In this document: positions 1 to 8,003 of the stretch, piece by piece
Numbering within the stretch: the stretch's first letter is position 1
Layout of the letters: each line of letters opens with the position of its first letter
NCBI GenBank assembly: GCA_947449875.1
Contig: CANFSY010000007.1
Location: 1-55,908 of the forward strand
Reading direction: 5' to 3'
Length of the DNA: 55,908 nt
Origin: Paracoccaceae bacterium
Lineage (GTDB): Bacteria > Pseudomonadota > Alphaproteobacteria > Rhodobacterales > Rhodobacteraceae
Notes under the pieces: generated by a model
Seen by the model: only the letters and a program-made list of their open reading frames with translations
The model's database searches: none
What the model was told of the DNA's origin: nothing
Position numbers and translations under genes: made by a program

Positions 1-178
1 AAAATGACGAATCCAGATAGCACAAAAAACAAATCAACCATTAGATAACCGTTGTTTATAAATTTAGAATCAAAAATTGGATTCCATTTAGGCAAATGGA
101 ACACAACAATAAATAAAGCTGCTATTCCCCTTATGCTTTCCAACTCATCAATTCTTGCAAATTTTTTATTCGATTCAT
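1..178 (-). pseudogene. Acyltransferase-3 (OafA-like), N-terminus, frame-disrupted and cut by window edge
   Basis: Read on the minus strand, this AT-rich stretch encodes the typical start of a membrane acyltransferase-3 that O-acetylates surface polysaccharides. It contains [20 protein letters not shown] followed by [12 protein letters not shown], the first conserved segments of the family including the early His. The gene runs off the left edge. The only good ATG (176-178) is out of frame: ATG AAT CGA ATA is followed by a run of six A, and a seventh A would join it to the conserved frame ([13 protein letters not shown]). The conserved frame otherwise has no ATG or GTG before the motif. It is therefore a 1-base deletion, a phase-variable tract or a sequencing error. 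Confidence 0.7.
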
Positions 179-270
179 GCGGAATGATTTTGTGATGATA
201 GAATTTCTGTTGCTCTCAAACCATTGGTTGCAACAAGCTAGGCCACAGCAAGCAATTTTGTCAATCCTCA

Positions 271-948
271 GGCATTGTTGCATAAGTCACCCTTCAGGAC
301 AGATAGCCCGCTTTCCCCTTAATTATCAGCCCAAGCGAAGGATCTCCTCGGTGCGGAGGGCTGAGAAGCGGTTCATCAGTGCGGCGCGGATCTGGATTTC
401 CGCTGACTGGCTGTCTGGGTGCTTTGCGGCGATGCGCTCGCTGAAGGCTTTCAGGCACGGCAGCTTCGCCTCGATCCGGCTCCGGACGTGATATCTGGTC
501 CAGCGCTTTCAGAAGGCCCGGCTGTATTGACGGCTGGCGCGCGGGGTGTCGTTTCTGGCGATCGCTGCCGGCCAGTTCTCTGTCCGAGGGCGTCGATTTT
601 TGCGGATCGGAATGATCGTAGTGGCCTGGCGGTTGATGATTGCGATGTGGCAGCGGCGGGTGTCATAGGCCCCGTCGGCGGTCACGGCTCCAATCTCCTC
701 GATCCTCAGACAGAATTGGATCGCAGCATCAAGGAAGACCGCAGGGCGACTGGGGCTGTCCTCAGTCGGCGCGCGCCAGGTCATCTCCATGTCCAGCCAG
801 ATCCGCAAAGACCCATGCCTTTTCAGTGAGGCGGTGTAGCTGCGCCAGTTCGTAGTTCGGTAGCGGGCGGGTGCTGGCTTGCTCATGTCGCTTGACTAAC
901 AAATGGAATTCACAGTGTTAATCCATTTCCACCAGAGTTATGCAACAT
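271..948 (-). mobile_element. IS5-family (IS427/IS1031-like) element, internally deleted
   Basis: The left terminus begins GGCATTGTTGCATAAGTC at 271. The right side ends near 948 with TTATGCAACATCG, giving a shared inverted TGTTGCATAA. Between them lies an internally deleted transposase gene on the minus strand. The right end abuts an IS256 transposase fragment directly, so the element appears to have inserted into another IS. No clear target duplication is visible. Confidence 0.65.
326..886 (-). pseudogene. IS5-family transposase, internally deleted and frameshifted
   Basis: The N-terminus (MSKPAPARYRTTNWRSYTAS, then SDAAIQFCL-like sequence) is the usual start of IS427-group IS5 transposases. 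After about 60 residues it jumps straight to the core around the second catalytic Asp (GAVTADGAYDTRRCH), so most of the first half of the DDE domain is missing. The frame is then lost near 509. The C-terminus resumes in another frame as RSRIEAKLPCLKAFSER and ends EEILRLG at 326. It cannot make an active transposase. Confidence 0.75.
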
Positions 949-953
949 CGTCG

Positions 954-1124
954 ATTGGTATCTTCCCCAACGAGGACAGCATCCTGCGCCTGATCGGTGC
1001 CGTCCTGTTCGAGTAGAACGACGACTGGCAAAGCTAACACCGCTCCATGATGGTCGAGGCATTCTGCCAGATGGATACCGCCCAGATCGACCTGCTTCTA
1101 AGTATTACCACACAGGCCGCCTGA
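954..1124 (+). pseudogene. IS256 (mutator-type) transposase, C-terminal fragment
   Basis: The plus strand encodes IGIFPNEDSILRLIGAVLFE, then NDDWQ, SMMVEAF and LLLSITTQAA before TGA. This is the recognisable C-terminal end of an IS256-family transposase. Two in-frame stops interrupt it: TAG after VLFE and TAA after DDWQS. The fragment begins within a few bases of the IS5 terminal repeat, so the upstream part was removed by that insertion or by a later deletion. Confidence 0.7.
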
Positions 1125-1158
1125 CCGATGATCCAGAATGACAATCCCGCAAATTACA

Positions 1159-1248
1159 CTATCTTGACGGACGCCACTCCGGCACTCCGCCTTCAGCCTG
1201 CCGCAAAATCGCGATGATCTGCGTCTCAGGGTATCTGCTTGTCTTCAT
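1159..1248 (-). pseudogene. IS3-family (IS407-like) OrfA, N-terminal fragment
   Basis: The minus strand starts ATG with MKTSRYPETQIIAILRQAEG, the hallmark N-terminus of IS3-family OrfA HTH proteins, preceded by a GGGGAGA ribosome-binding site. It runs into a stop after 29 residues, where the element is broken. The chimeric ORF at 2478-2981 carries an OrfB C-terminus of a matching IS3 subgroup, so the two could be remains of the same kind of element. Confidence 0.65.
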
Positions 1249-1299
1249 GCGAAATCTCCCCATGTATCTTGCCGAGAATGTTCTGCTTTCTCACACCAA

Positions 1300-1437
1300 T
1301 AAATTTGGGAGGATTGCTCAGTGTCTTGGGGGTCTTGCCGATTACCTTGCTGAGGCCTTCAATTGCATGCGTCGTATTGATAATTTTCCGCACAGCTTGC
1401 CGAAAAGCAAAGAACGTGATCAACTCTTGGCAGGCAC
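1300..1437 (-). pseudogene. IS256-like transposase core fragment
   Basis: The minus strand encodes QELITFFAFRQAVRKI, then INTTHAIEGL, resembling the conserved IS256-family stretch in which a 'pFFaFP..vRriIYTTNAIE' segment follows the catalytic region. Similarity fades after about 40 residues. Its orientation is opposite to the IS256 C-terminal piece at 954-1124, so the two pieces are not one simple broken gene. Confidence 0.5.
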
Positions 1438-1465
1438 TTGCTTAAATACACCGCACGTGTATAAT
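1438..1465 (+). promoter_or_regulatory. Predicted sigma70-type promoter upstream of the glycosyltransferase-like gene
   Basis: TTGCTT (1438-1443) and a perfect TATAAT (1460-1465) are separated by 16 bases. They lie about 150 bases upstream of the gene at 1616 and pointing towards it. The -35 overlaps the end of the IS256-like fragment, so an IS remnant may supply part of the promoter. Confidence 0.4.
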
Positions 1466-1544
1466 ATGCGTATACGAAAGTTTACCACGGAAGGGTAGGA
1501 AAGGCAGAAAAACTAAATCGAACACCTAGGTGCAGAGAGGAGAT

Positions 1545-1619
1545 ATGAAAGAGTTCTCGACTACGTCGGCAAACATGGAATTGTTTGTTAGTATAAGTGA
1601 GACGAGGAGTAATTTATGA
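1545..1619 (+). CDS. Possible 24-residue leader ORF overlapping the next start
   Basis: An ATG preceded by a strong GAGAGGAGAT ribosome-binding site opens a 24-codon frame. Its TGA overlaps the ATG of the next gene (ATGA at 1616-1619), the classic arrangement for translational coupling. The peptide has no recognisable domain. It may be a coupling leader or the stub of a truncated upstream gene. Base composition is AT-rich like the following gene. Confidence 0.35.
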   Translation: MKEFSTTSANMELFVSISETRSNL

Positions 1620-2380
1620 ATGGAACGATAACCGTACATTCAATGTATAATAATATTGTTGACCAGAGAGTTGTAGTTGCACAGCAAAGGGTCTTTGATG
1701 CATTGGGTATCAAACTTAAACAGCATCTTATTGAAGGTGTATCTCACGGAGAGTGGATGGACGCAATAATACATCGCAACGAAAGTGAGATAACAATTTT
1801 TTGCGATATTGATGCATTTCCTGTAAGAGGATCTGCATTTTTATCAGCGCTTGAGTCAATAAAAAGCGGTAATATATTTGGCCTTGGTCAGGTCGCTAAT
1901 CACTTAAATCCAAATCATATTTACGCAGGTCCAATGTTCTTAGGGTTTTCGAGGGCTACATATGTACGGTGCGGTTCCCCTTCGATGAAGCAAACAGAAT
2001 TGTATGACGCTGCTCAATTTCTCACGATCGAAGCGGAAAGATTGGGCGTTTCAATAAGTCTTGCGCTTCCAAATTTGACGATAATACCAAAGTGGCCGTT
2101 TTCAAATCGTGGAGTTTTCGGGATCGCTACTTTTTATGGAAACCAAATAGGTGAGTTCGATTTTTTCCATCTTTTCGAATCGCGTTTCGCAAGAAATGTC
2201 GAGATTTTTGAAAAAATATCTGAAGACGTTCTATGTGGAAATTTGGATTTTTCAGCGTACCTGCAATCAGCGAACCGGCAAGAATCGCAATCGAAATCAC
2301 CGATAATTTTCCGAAGAATTACCAATTTTTTGAGACGCCTCGCTTCCATTTGGTCGAACTTGCGCAGGCGGCAAGGGTAG
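1616..2380 (+). CDS. Glycosyltransferase-like protein of an AT-rich polysaccharide locus
   Basis: The 254-residue protein has no family I can name with certainty. Near residues 61-66 it carries ITIFCDIDAFPV, a hydrophobic strand ending in Asp-x-Asp as in GT-A nucleotide-sugar-binding enzymes, followed by YAGPMFLGFSRA. The C-terminus is basic (FLRRLASIWSNLRRRQG), which could support membrane association. A GAGGAG ribosome-binding site sits just upstream of the ATG. Composition is far richer in AT than the core genes, indicating horizontal origin. Neighbours (acyltransferase-3 remnant, sulfotransferase remnant) suggest surface-polysaccharide synthesis. The function is inference. Confidence 0.55.
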   Translation: MNGTITVHSMYNNIVDQRVVVAQQRVFDALGIKLKQHLIEGVSHGEWMDAIIHRNESEITIFCDIDAFPVRGSAFLSALESIKSGNIFGLGQVANHLNPNHIYAGPMFLGFSRATYVRCGSPSMKQTELYDAAQFLTIEAERLGVSISLALPNLTIIPKWPFSNRGVFGIATFYGNQIGEFDFFHLFESRFARNVEIFEKISEDVLCGNLDFSAYLQSANRQESQSKSPIIFRRITNFLRRLASIWSNLRRRQG

Positions 2381-2396
2381 ATTTTCGCTTACCCTG

Positions 2397-2470
2397 GGCA
2401 TTGTTGCATAAGTCACCCTTGAGGACAGATAGCCCCTTTGCCCTTGATTATAAGCCCACGCGAAGGATCA
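2397..2470 (+). repeat. Solo copy of the IS5-like terminus (direct repeat of 271-346)
   Basis: About 74 bases starting GGCATTGTTGCATAAGTC match the IS5-family end at 271-346 with only scattered mismatches and in the same orientation. No transposase follows; the match stops and sulfotransferase-type coding sequence begins. It is a leftover end of a second copy, or one side of a recombination between copies. Confidence 0.75.
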
Positions 2471-2477
2471 CTGAAGA

Positions 2478-2981
2478 TTGCCTTCTGGGACCGGCAAACA
2501 ACAACCTTGGGCCGATGGAATAAACACACCTCCTGCTGTGCTGCATGGGTCTGATCGACAGATCGAACCTCAGGTCTTTTGTATCGGATTTAACAAGACA
2601 GGAACCACATCTGCGAGTGTCGCTTTCGAAGAACTCGGTTACAGGGTTGGAAAAGAGCCTGAGGCAGAGAGATTGATCTCCGATTGGGCGCGTCGCGACT
2701 TTTCTCGCATCATCAAATACTGCTTGACGGCTGGCGCCTTTCAGGATGTTCCCTTCAGCCTAGGGTCAGGATTCATAAGTAACCAAGCCATTGAGACCGC
2801 GGCTTATGTCGAGCGTTACAACCGCACAGTCCGGAACGAATGGCTGGATCAATACATCATGGAAAGCATTGAGGAGGCTCAAGAACAAGCCACAAAATGG
2901 CTATGGACATACAACAATCACCGCCCCAACATGGGCATCGGCGGCATAACACCCGCAATGAAAATGAAAATGGCCGCGTGA
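2478..2981 (+). pseudogene. Chimera: sulfotransferase N-terminus fused in frame to IS3 OrfB C-terminus
   Basis: The first two thirds contain PQVFCIGFNKTGTTSASVAF, the PAPS-binding P-loop-like motif (KTGTTS) of bacterial sulfotransferase-family proteins, then a further stretch to about residue 95. From about residue 108 the frame becomes the end of an IS3-family OrfB: AYVERYNRTVRNEWLDQYI and YNNHRPNMGIGGITPAMK, ending KMKMAA. The OrfB DDE core and the sulfotransferase C-terminal half are both missing, so this is a deletion join. The open frame starts at TTG 2478 or, more plausibly, GTG 2538. Neither half should be catalytically active. Confidence 0.75.
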
Positions 2982-3309
2982 ATTCTACGGATGCATCCCG
3001 TTAAAAATGGGGAGATTACCTACCAAGCCTCCGACTGCAATGCTGCAGCGGGAGCGGTTCAGATAGGCGTGCCGGATGGCCACCCGACGCTTGCCTACAC
3101 GGATGTGCTGATCATCTGACAGGTGGCGCTGGACTAAGTTACGGCGCAGCGTCTTTCTCATCGCCTAAGGCGGTCGGCCATTATTGATGTAGCCGCCGAT
3201 CAGCGCCCGTCTTGACCCACACCTATAGAAGCATCGTTTTGGGGATACAGGGTAGATTCGGGGGTAGGTTTTCAAAACCCCAAAATTATTCAATGATTTC
3301 AATGTGTAT
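2982..3309. other. Gene-poor remnant between IS3 end and tRNA-Ser
   Basis: The first 40 bases, ending ATGGGGAGATTACC, look like the outer end of the IS3-family element whose OrfB tail precedes them. A 42-codon frame (2991-3119) follows but matches nothing I recognise. Both strands then carry stops. A perfect palindrome GGTTTTCAAAACC (3268-3280) lies about 30 bases beyond the 3' end of the tRNA and could help end its transcript. No integrase gene was found. Confidence 0.5.
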
Positions 3310-3399
3310 TGGCGGAGGCGGTGGGATTCGAACCCACGAAGGGGTTCCCCCCTTGCTCAGTTAGCAACCGAGTGCTTTCGGCCTCTCAGCCACGCCTCC
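3310..3399 (-). tRNA. tRNA-Ser (anticodon GCU)
   Basis: On the minus strand the sequence begins GGAGGCG and ends CGCCTCC, discriminator G and encoded CCA, forming a perfect 7-bp acceptor stem. The anticodon arm reads CTCGGTTGCTAACTGAG with anticodon GCT. A long variable arm, as in class II tRNA-Ser, precedes the T arm GTGGGTTCGAATCCCAC. It reads AGC/AGU codons. The accessory region 1-3309 lies immediately beyond its 3' end, the side where tRNA-targeting islands integrate. Confidence 0.97.
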
Positions 3400-3613
3400 G
3401 ACGGGAGTTGTTTAAAGGGGTGGGGACTTGGAGGCAAGGGGGAAATCTACAGGTCTAAGCACGATGGTTGAGGCTGGCCAACGGATTTCGGTTGTGATTC
3501 AATTCCCTTATGGTTTCGTGGACGGTCGGCATGGTAGGCCTATGCCCCGAAACCACAACCGAAGATCGCAAACGGCTTGGAAGGTCTTGATGCACAGCTA
3601 GGATCGTACCGAG

Positions 3614-3717
3614 GTGGACAGGGCGCGTGCGCTGCGTCTGACGCGTGATGTCTGGACCAGTGCAGGGATCGCGCAAGCCGTCGCGCTGCGCGAGGATACT
3701 GTGCGGTTTTGGTGCAG
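3614..3717 (+). pseudogene. HTH transposase fragment (IS630-like), truncated by the IS3 element
   Basis: Of the 318 bases between the tRNA and the IS3 element, only this part looks coding: DRARALRLTRDVWTSAGIAQ, then AVALREDTVRFW. It resembles the N-terminal helix-turn-helix of IS630-type transposases. An in-frame TAG lies just upstream and the frame is cut at 3717 by the IS3 end. I see nothing recognisable in 3400-3613. Confidence 0.45.
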
Positions 3718-3755
3718 TGGACCTGTCACGTATTCGTGCCGCCCCGAATGCTCGT

Positions 3756-4634
<879 letters not shown>

Positions 4635-4672
4635 GGCTTTTGGCTCGCGAAGAGCTGGGTGGCCTTCGTCAG

Positions 4673-4697
4673 GAAAACAGTCCCCCGGACTGTTTTC
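4673..4697 (-). other. Perfect hairpin at the orfA/orfB junction of the IS3 element
   Basis: GAAAACAGTCC and its exact complement GGACTGTTTTC are separated by three bases, an 11-bp stem. On the transposase mRNA it begins nine bases after the orfA stop codon. Stem-loops placed here stimulate -1 frameshifting in several IS3-family elements. Whether this one does so is inference. Confidence 0.6.
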
Positions 4698-4706
4698 TGA
4701 TCCTCC

Positions 4707-4952
4707 TCAGTTTAGGATATCCCTCTCCTCGCGCAGTATGCGGTTCTCGCGCCGAAGCCCTTCGTTCTCAAGCGCAAGTTCGCGATCCTTGGGCGGCGGC
4801 ACGACATCCGTGTCGCGGTGCGTCGTGATCCACTTGTTCAGCGTCGACATCCCGACCCCAAGATCATCAGCAATCTGTCTGCGCGAAAGCCCGCTGGTCA
4901 GCGCGATCCGCGCCGCATCCTTGCGAAATTCATCCGTTCTGTTTGTGCCCAT
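4707..4952 (-). CDS. IS3-family OrfA (HTH DNA-binding protein)
   Basis: The protein begins MGTNRTDEFRKDAARIALTS and includes an HTH (LSRRQIADDLGVGMSTLNKW) and a C-terminal leucine-zipper-like stretch ending REERDILN. The length of about 81 residues is typical of OrfA. I start at 4952 because an AGGGGA ribosome-binding site precedes that ATG. In the family OrfA binds the terminal repeats and is fused by frameshifting to OrfB. The latter is broken here, so the element is probably immobile. Confidence 0.8.
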   Translation of the reverse strand: MGTNRTDEFRKDAARIALTSGLSRRQIADDLGVGMSTLNKWITTHRDTDVVPPPKDRELALENEGLRRENRILREERDILN

Positions 4953-5015
4953 GGTTGATCCCCTTTGCTGCACATTACGTGATCAAAGGAGCGGCACAAA
5001 ACCGTGACAGGTCCA

Positions 5016-6200
5016 GTAGAAGGTGATCCAGACCGTCCGCGAGAAGTTCACCTGCCGGGACTGCGAGAGGATCAGCCAGCCGCCGGCCCCCTTCCACCCA
5101 GCACCGAGGGGCTGGGCTGGCCCCAACCTGCTGGCCCCAACCTGCTGGCCATGGTTCTCTTTGAGAGGTTCGGCCAGCACCAACCCCTGAACAGGCAAGC
5201 CGAACGCTATGCCAAAGAAGGGGTCGAGATCAGCCTTTCTACCTTGGCCGACCAGGTCGGGGCCTGTGCCTTGGCGCTGCAGCCGATCCATGATCTGATC
5301 CGTGCCCATGCCATTGGGGCCGAGCGATTGCATGCTGATGATACGACCGTGCCACTGATGGCCAAGGGTGGTACGCGGACTGCCCGGCTCTGGACCTATC
5401 TGCGCGACGACCGGCCCTTTGCAGGTGGGTCACCACCGGCGGCGCTCTATCACTTCTCCCCCGATCGCAGGATGGAACATCCGACCCGGCACCTGGCAGG
5501 CTGGACGGGGATCCTGCAAGCAGACGCCTGTGGCGGCTACAGCGATCTCTATCGCCATGATCACAAGCCCGCGTCTGAGCTCAGCGCGCTGTGCTGGTCC
5601 CATGCTCGGCGCAAGTTCTTCGAATTGGCCGACATCAAGTCTACGGCCCGCAACGGTAAAACGGGGACAGCGGAGATCTCACCCATCGCACTTGAAGCCG
5701 TCAAACGCTTCGATGCCCTCTTCGATGTCGAACGCGAAATCACCGGCCTGACTTCCGAGGCTCGCCATGACGCCCGTCAGCGACTGATGCGCCCAATGGT
5801 CCAGGAACTGCACGACTGGCTGCGATCCGAACGCGCCCGGATGTCGAAGCACAACCCGGTTGCCAAGGCCATCACCTACATGTTCGAAGACGACGGCCGC
5901 TGGGACGCATTCACCCGCTTCCTCGAAGACCGCCGCATCTGTCTGATGAACAATGCCGCCGAACGCGCCCTGCGCGGCATTGCCCTCGGCCGAAAGGCCT
6001 GGCTCTTCGCTGGATCGCCGCGCGGCGGTGACCGCGCCGCCTTCATGTATTCCCTGATCGTCGCCGCCAAGATGAACAACATCGACCCTTAAGCCTGGCT
6101 GGCAGATGTCCTTGCCCGACTGCCGGATATGCCCCTGTCGCGCCTGCCAGAACTCCTTCCCTGGAACTGGAAGCGCGGCTTTAGCGCCAAAGCCGCATGA
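5016..6200 (+). pseudogene. IS66-family transposase (TnpC), truncated and decayed
   Basis: The N-terminal part is missing at the IS3 border. The first surviving residues are KVIQTVREKFTCRDCERISQ, the zinc-binding region of IS66 transposases. A 14-bp tandem duplication at 5121-5148 then shifts the frame into the long stretch from MVLFERFGQHQPLNRQAERY to KMNNIDP. That stretch keeps HADDTTVPL, LQADACGGYSDLY and the C-terminal NNAAERALRGIALGRKAWLF segment. A CAA-to-TAA change stops it at 6090, and the normal tail AWLADVLARLPDMPLSRLPE continues to 6200. No tnpA or tnpB partner remains. Confidence 0.85.
5121..5148 (+). repeat. 14-bp tandem duplication inside IS66 transposase
   Basis: CCCCAACCTGCTGG occurs twice in direct succession. 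Since 14 is not a multiple of three it breaks the frame. The upstream IS66 coding sequence lies in one frame and the downstream part in another. Confidence 0.9.
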
Positions 6201-6412
6201 ACTGCGGCCCACGCCGGATGGTTACGGTCCGGCCGCTCCCACGTGCGAGACGGACCTTGCAATGAAGGCTCCACGATTAAAATGTCCCCGCCAGAGTAGG
6301 GCAAACAAGGTTAAGGTTTGCGCTTCAAGCTGTAGGACTATTGCGAAACTTCCGTCGTGCCCATTTATCATGCCGTTCTCACGCAGGTGGAAATGGTGGC
6401 GGTCATATTGGA

Positions 6413-6781
6413 TTAGGGGGCTTTGGCCGTACGCTCTTGGCATAGGCACGCGATAGGCTGGGAATGGTCGCGCTGGATCAGCGCCTCTGGCGCAAGGCGG
6501 TCAAGGCGGTTGGCCAGATCAAGGTCAAGGTTTGACAGGCCGTGGCAGTCGTGCGTGGTCAGCGTGACATCTACCACGTTGTAAGCATTGGACCATTCCG
6601 GATGGTGGTTAAGCTTTTCGGCGATCAGGGCGGCGCGGCACATAAAGCCCCACGCCTCGATAAAGCTTTTGAACTTCCACACTTTGCGGATGGCGTCACG
6701 GTCAGGCACAGCGCCCCAACCGGTTTCCCCCAAGGCGGGAAGCGAAGCGGTGCGTTCGGCTTGGGTCAGCAGGATTGCCAT
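6413..6781 (-). CDS. phhB: 4a-hydroxytetrahydrobiopterin dehydratase (PCD/DCoH family)
   Basis: This family dehydrates 4a-hydroxytetrahydropterin after aromatic amino acid hydroxylation. The segment AALIAEKLNHHPEWSNAYNV contains the active-site signature with two adjacent His, and VDVTLTTHDCHGLSNLDLDLA follows as usual. Family members are normally about 95-105 residues. This one has 122 because about 24 residues (from PEALIQRDHS) follow the usual end near RLDRLA. The IS66 remnant lies about 200 bases downstream, so the extended tail may be a scar. It is last in the minus-strand run with the DUF482 gene. No hydroxylase is in the window. Confidence 0.85.
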   Translation of the reverse strand: MAILLTQAERTASLPALGETGWGAVPDRDAIRKVWKFKSFIEAWGFMCRAALIAEKLNHHPEWSNAYNVVDVTLTTHDCHGLSNLDLDLANRLDRLAPEALIQRDHSQPIACLCQERTAKAP

Positions 6782-6799
6782 GGGGTGGGCCTTTCAAGG

Positions 6800-7960
6800 T
6801 TAATCTTTTTCATCTTGCTCGGTCTTGCGGAATGGGCCATAGGCCGTCAGCACCTCGATCTCTTCGTCGACAGCGCGGCGTTCTTGGTCAAGATACCGCG
6901 CCACGGCTTTGGCAAAAGCGGGGTCGGTCAGCCAATGCAGCGAATGTACAGGCGTTGGCAGATAGCCCCGCGCCAGTTTGTGTTCGCCCTGCGCCCCAGC
7001 CTCGACCCGTTGCAACCCGCGGGTGATGGCCCAATCTATGGCCTGATAGTAGCACAGTTCGAAATGCAGACAGGAATAATTTTCTACGCAGCCCCAGTAT
7101 CGGCCAAACAGGGTGTCGCGCCCGATGAAGTTGAGCGCCCCCGCAACCGCGCGGTCGCCGTCGAAGGCCAAGCACAGCAGCGCATCGCCGCGCATCGTGT
7201 CGTGCAGTTCATGAAAAAAGGCGCGCGTCAGGTAGGGCGTGCCCCATTTGCGGCTGCCGGTGTCTTGGTAAAAGGCCCACATCGCGTCCCAATGCTGGGG
7301 CTGGATAGCGTCGCCCGTCAACATGCGGATCGTCAGGCCGTGGCCCTGCGCCGTCTCGCGCTCTTTGCGGATCATCTTGCGCTTGCGCGATGATAGATCG
7401 CCCAAAAAGGCGTCAAAACTGGCGTAGCTGTTGTTTTCCCAGTGAAATTGCTGCGTGATGCGGTGCAGTGTGCCTTGATGGCCTGCCAGTGCTGCCGCCT
7501 CTTGCTCTGTGCAAAAGGTGATGTGCAGCGAGGACAGGCCGTTGTCTTTGGTCAACCCAATCGCCGCATCCAGCAAAAGCGGGGATAGCGCGGCGTCGCC
7601 CAGAAAGCGGCGGCCGGTGGCGGGGGTGAAGGGTACGGCCGATTGCAGTTTGGGATAATAGGTGCCGCCTGCGTTTTCCAAGGCCTGCGCCCAGCCATGG
7701 TCAAAAATATATTCGCCTTGGCTGTTGGATTTCACATAAAGCGGCATGGCTGCCGCAGCGATGCCGTCGCGGTACAAAACCAGCGGCCGTGTTTGCCAGC
7801 CGGTGCCCTTGCCTGTCGATCGCGATCTGTCCAGCGCCAGAAGGAAGCGGTGGGCGGTGAATGGGTCAATCGGCACTCCGCCCTCTGGGTTGGCCAAACG
7901 GTCCCAATCGGCGGCGTCAATCTCGGCCATCCCGTTCAGCAGGGCAATTTCATAGGTCAT
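6800..7960 (-). CDS. GNAT-superfamily DUF482 protein (COG3146)
   Basis: The protein begins MTYEIALLNGMAEIDAADWD and runs about 386 residues, as expected for DUF482, a FemABX-like acyltransferase group often annotated as peptidoglycan-biosynthesis related. Characteristic parts are the motif DLSSRKRKMIRKERE, then FYQDTGSRKWGTPYL and the C-terminal EAGAQGEHKLARGYLP. I place the start at 7960 because a GGAGACGCGG ribosome-binding site precedes that ATG. An in-frame ATG at 7972 is the alternative. The true substrate is unknown. Confidence 0.85.
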   Translation of the reverse strand: MTYEIALLNGMAEIDAADWDRLANPEGGVPIDPFTAHRFLLALDRSRSTGKGTGWQTRPLVLYRDGIAAAAMPLYVKSNSQGEYIFDHGWAQALENAGGTYYPKLQSAVPFTPATGRRFLGDAALSPLLLDAAIGLTKDNGLSSLHITFCTEQEAAALAGHQGTLHRITQQFHWENNSYASFDAFLGDLSSRKRKMIRKERETAQGHGLTIRMLTGDAIQPQHWDAMWAFYQDTGSRKWGTPYLTRAFFHELHDTMRGDALLCLAFDGDRAVAGALNFIGRDTLFGRYWGCVENYSCLHFELCYYQAIDWAITRGLQRVEAGAQGEHKLARGYLPTPVHSLHWLTDPAFAKAVARYLDQERRAVDEEIEVLTAYGPFRKTEQDEKD

Positions 7961-8003
7961 CCGCGTCTCCATTCCGAGTATGATGGCGCGGGGCAGGGGG
8001 GCG

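Noticed and set aside
1226-1498. Plus-strand frames of 68-94 codons in 1214-1498
   Set aside because: They cover minus-strand IS3 and IS256 fragments and lack ribosome-binding sites or recognisable domains.
5004-5120. N-terminal ~40 residues of the long frame over IS66
   Set aside because: This part is read in a non-coding frame. The real IS66 residues (VREKFTCRDCER) are in another frame up to the 14-bp duplication, and the frame even starts within the IS3 end.
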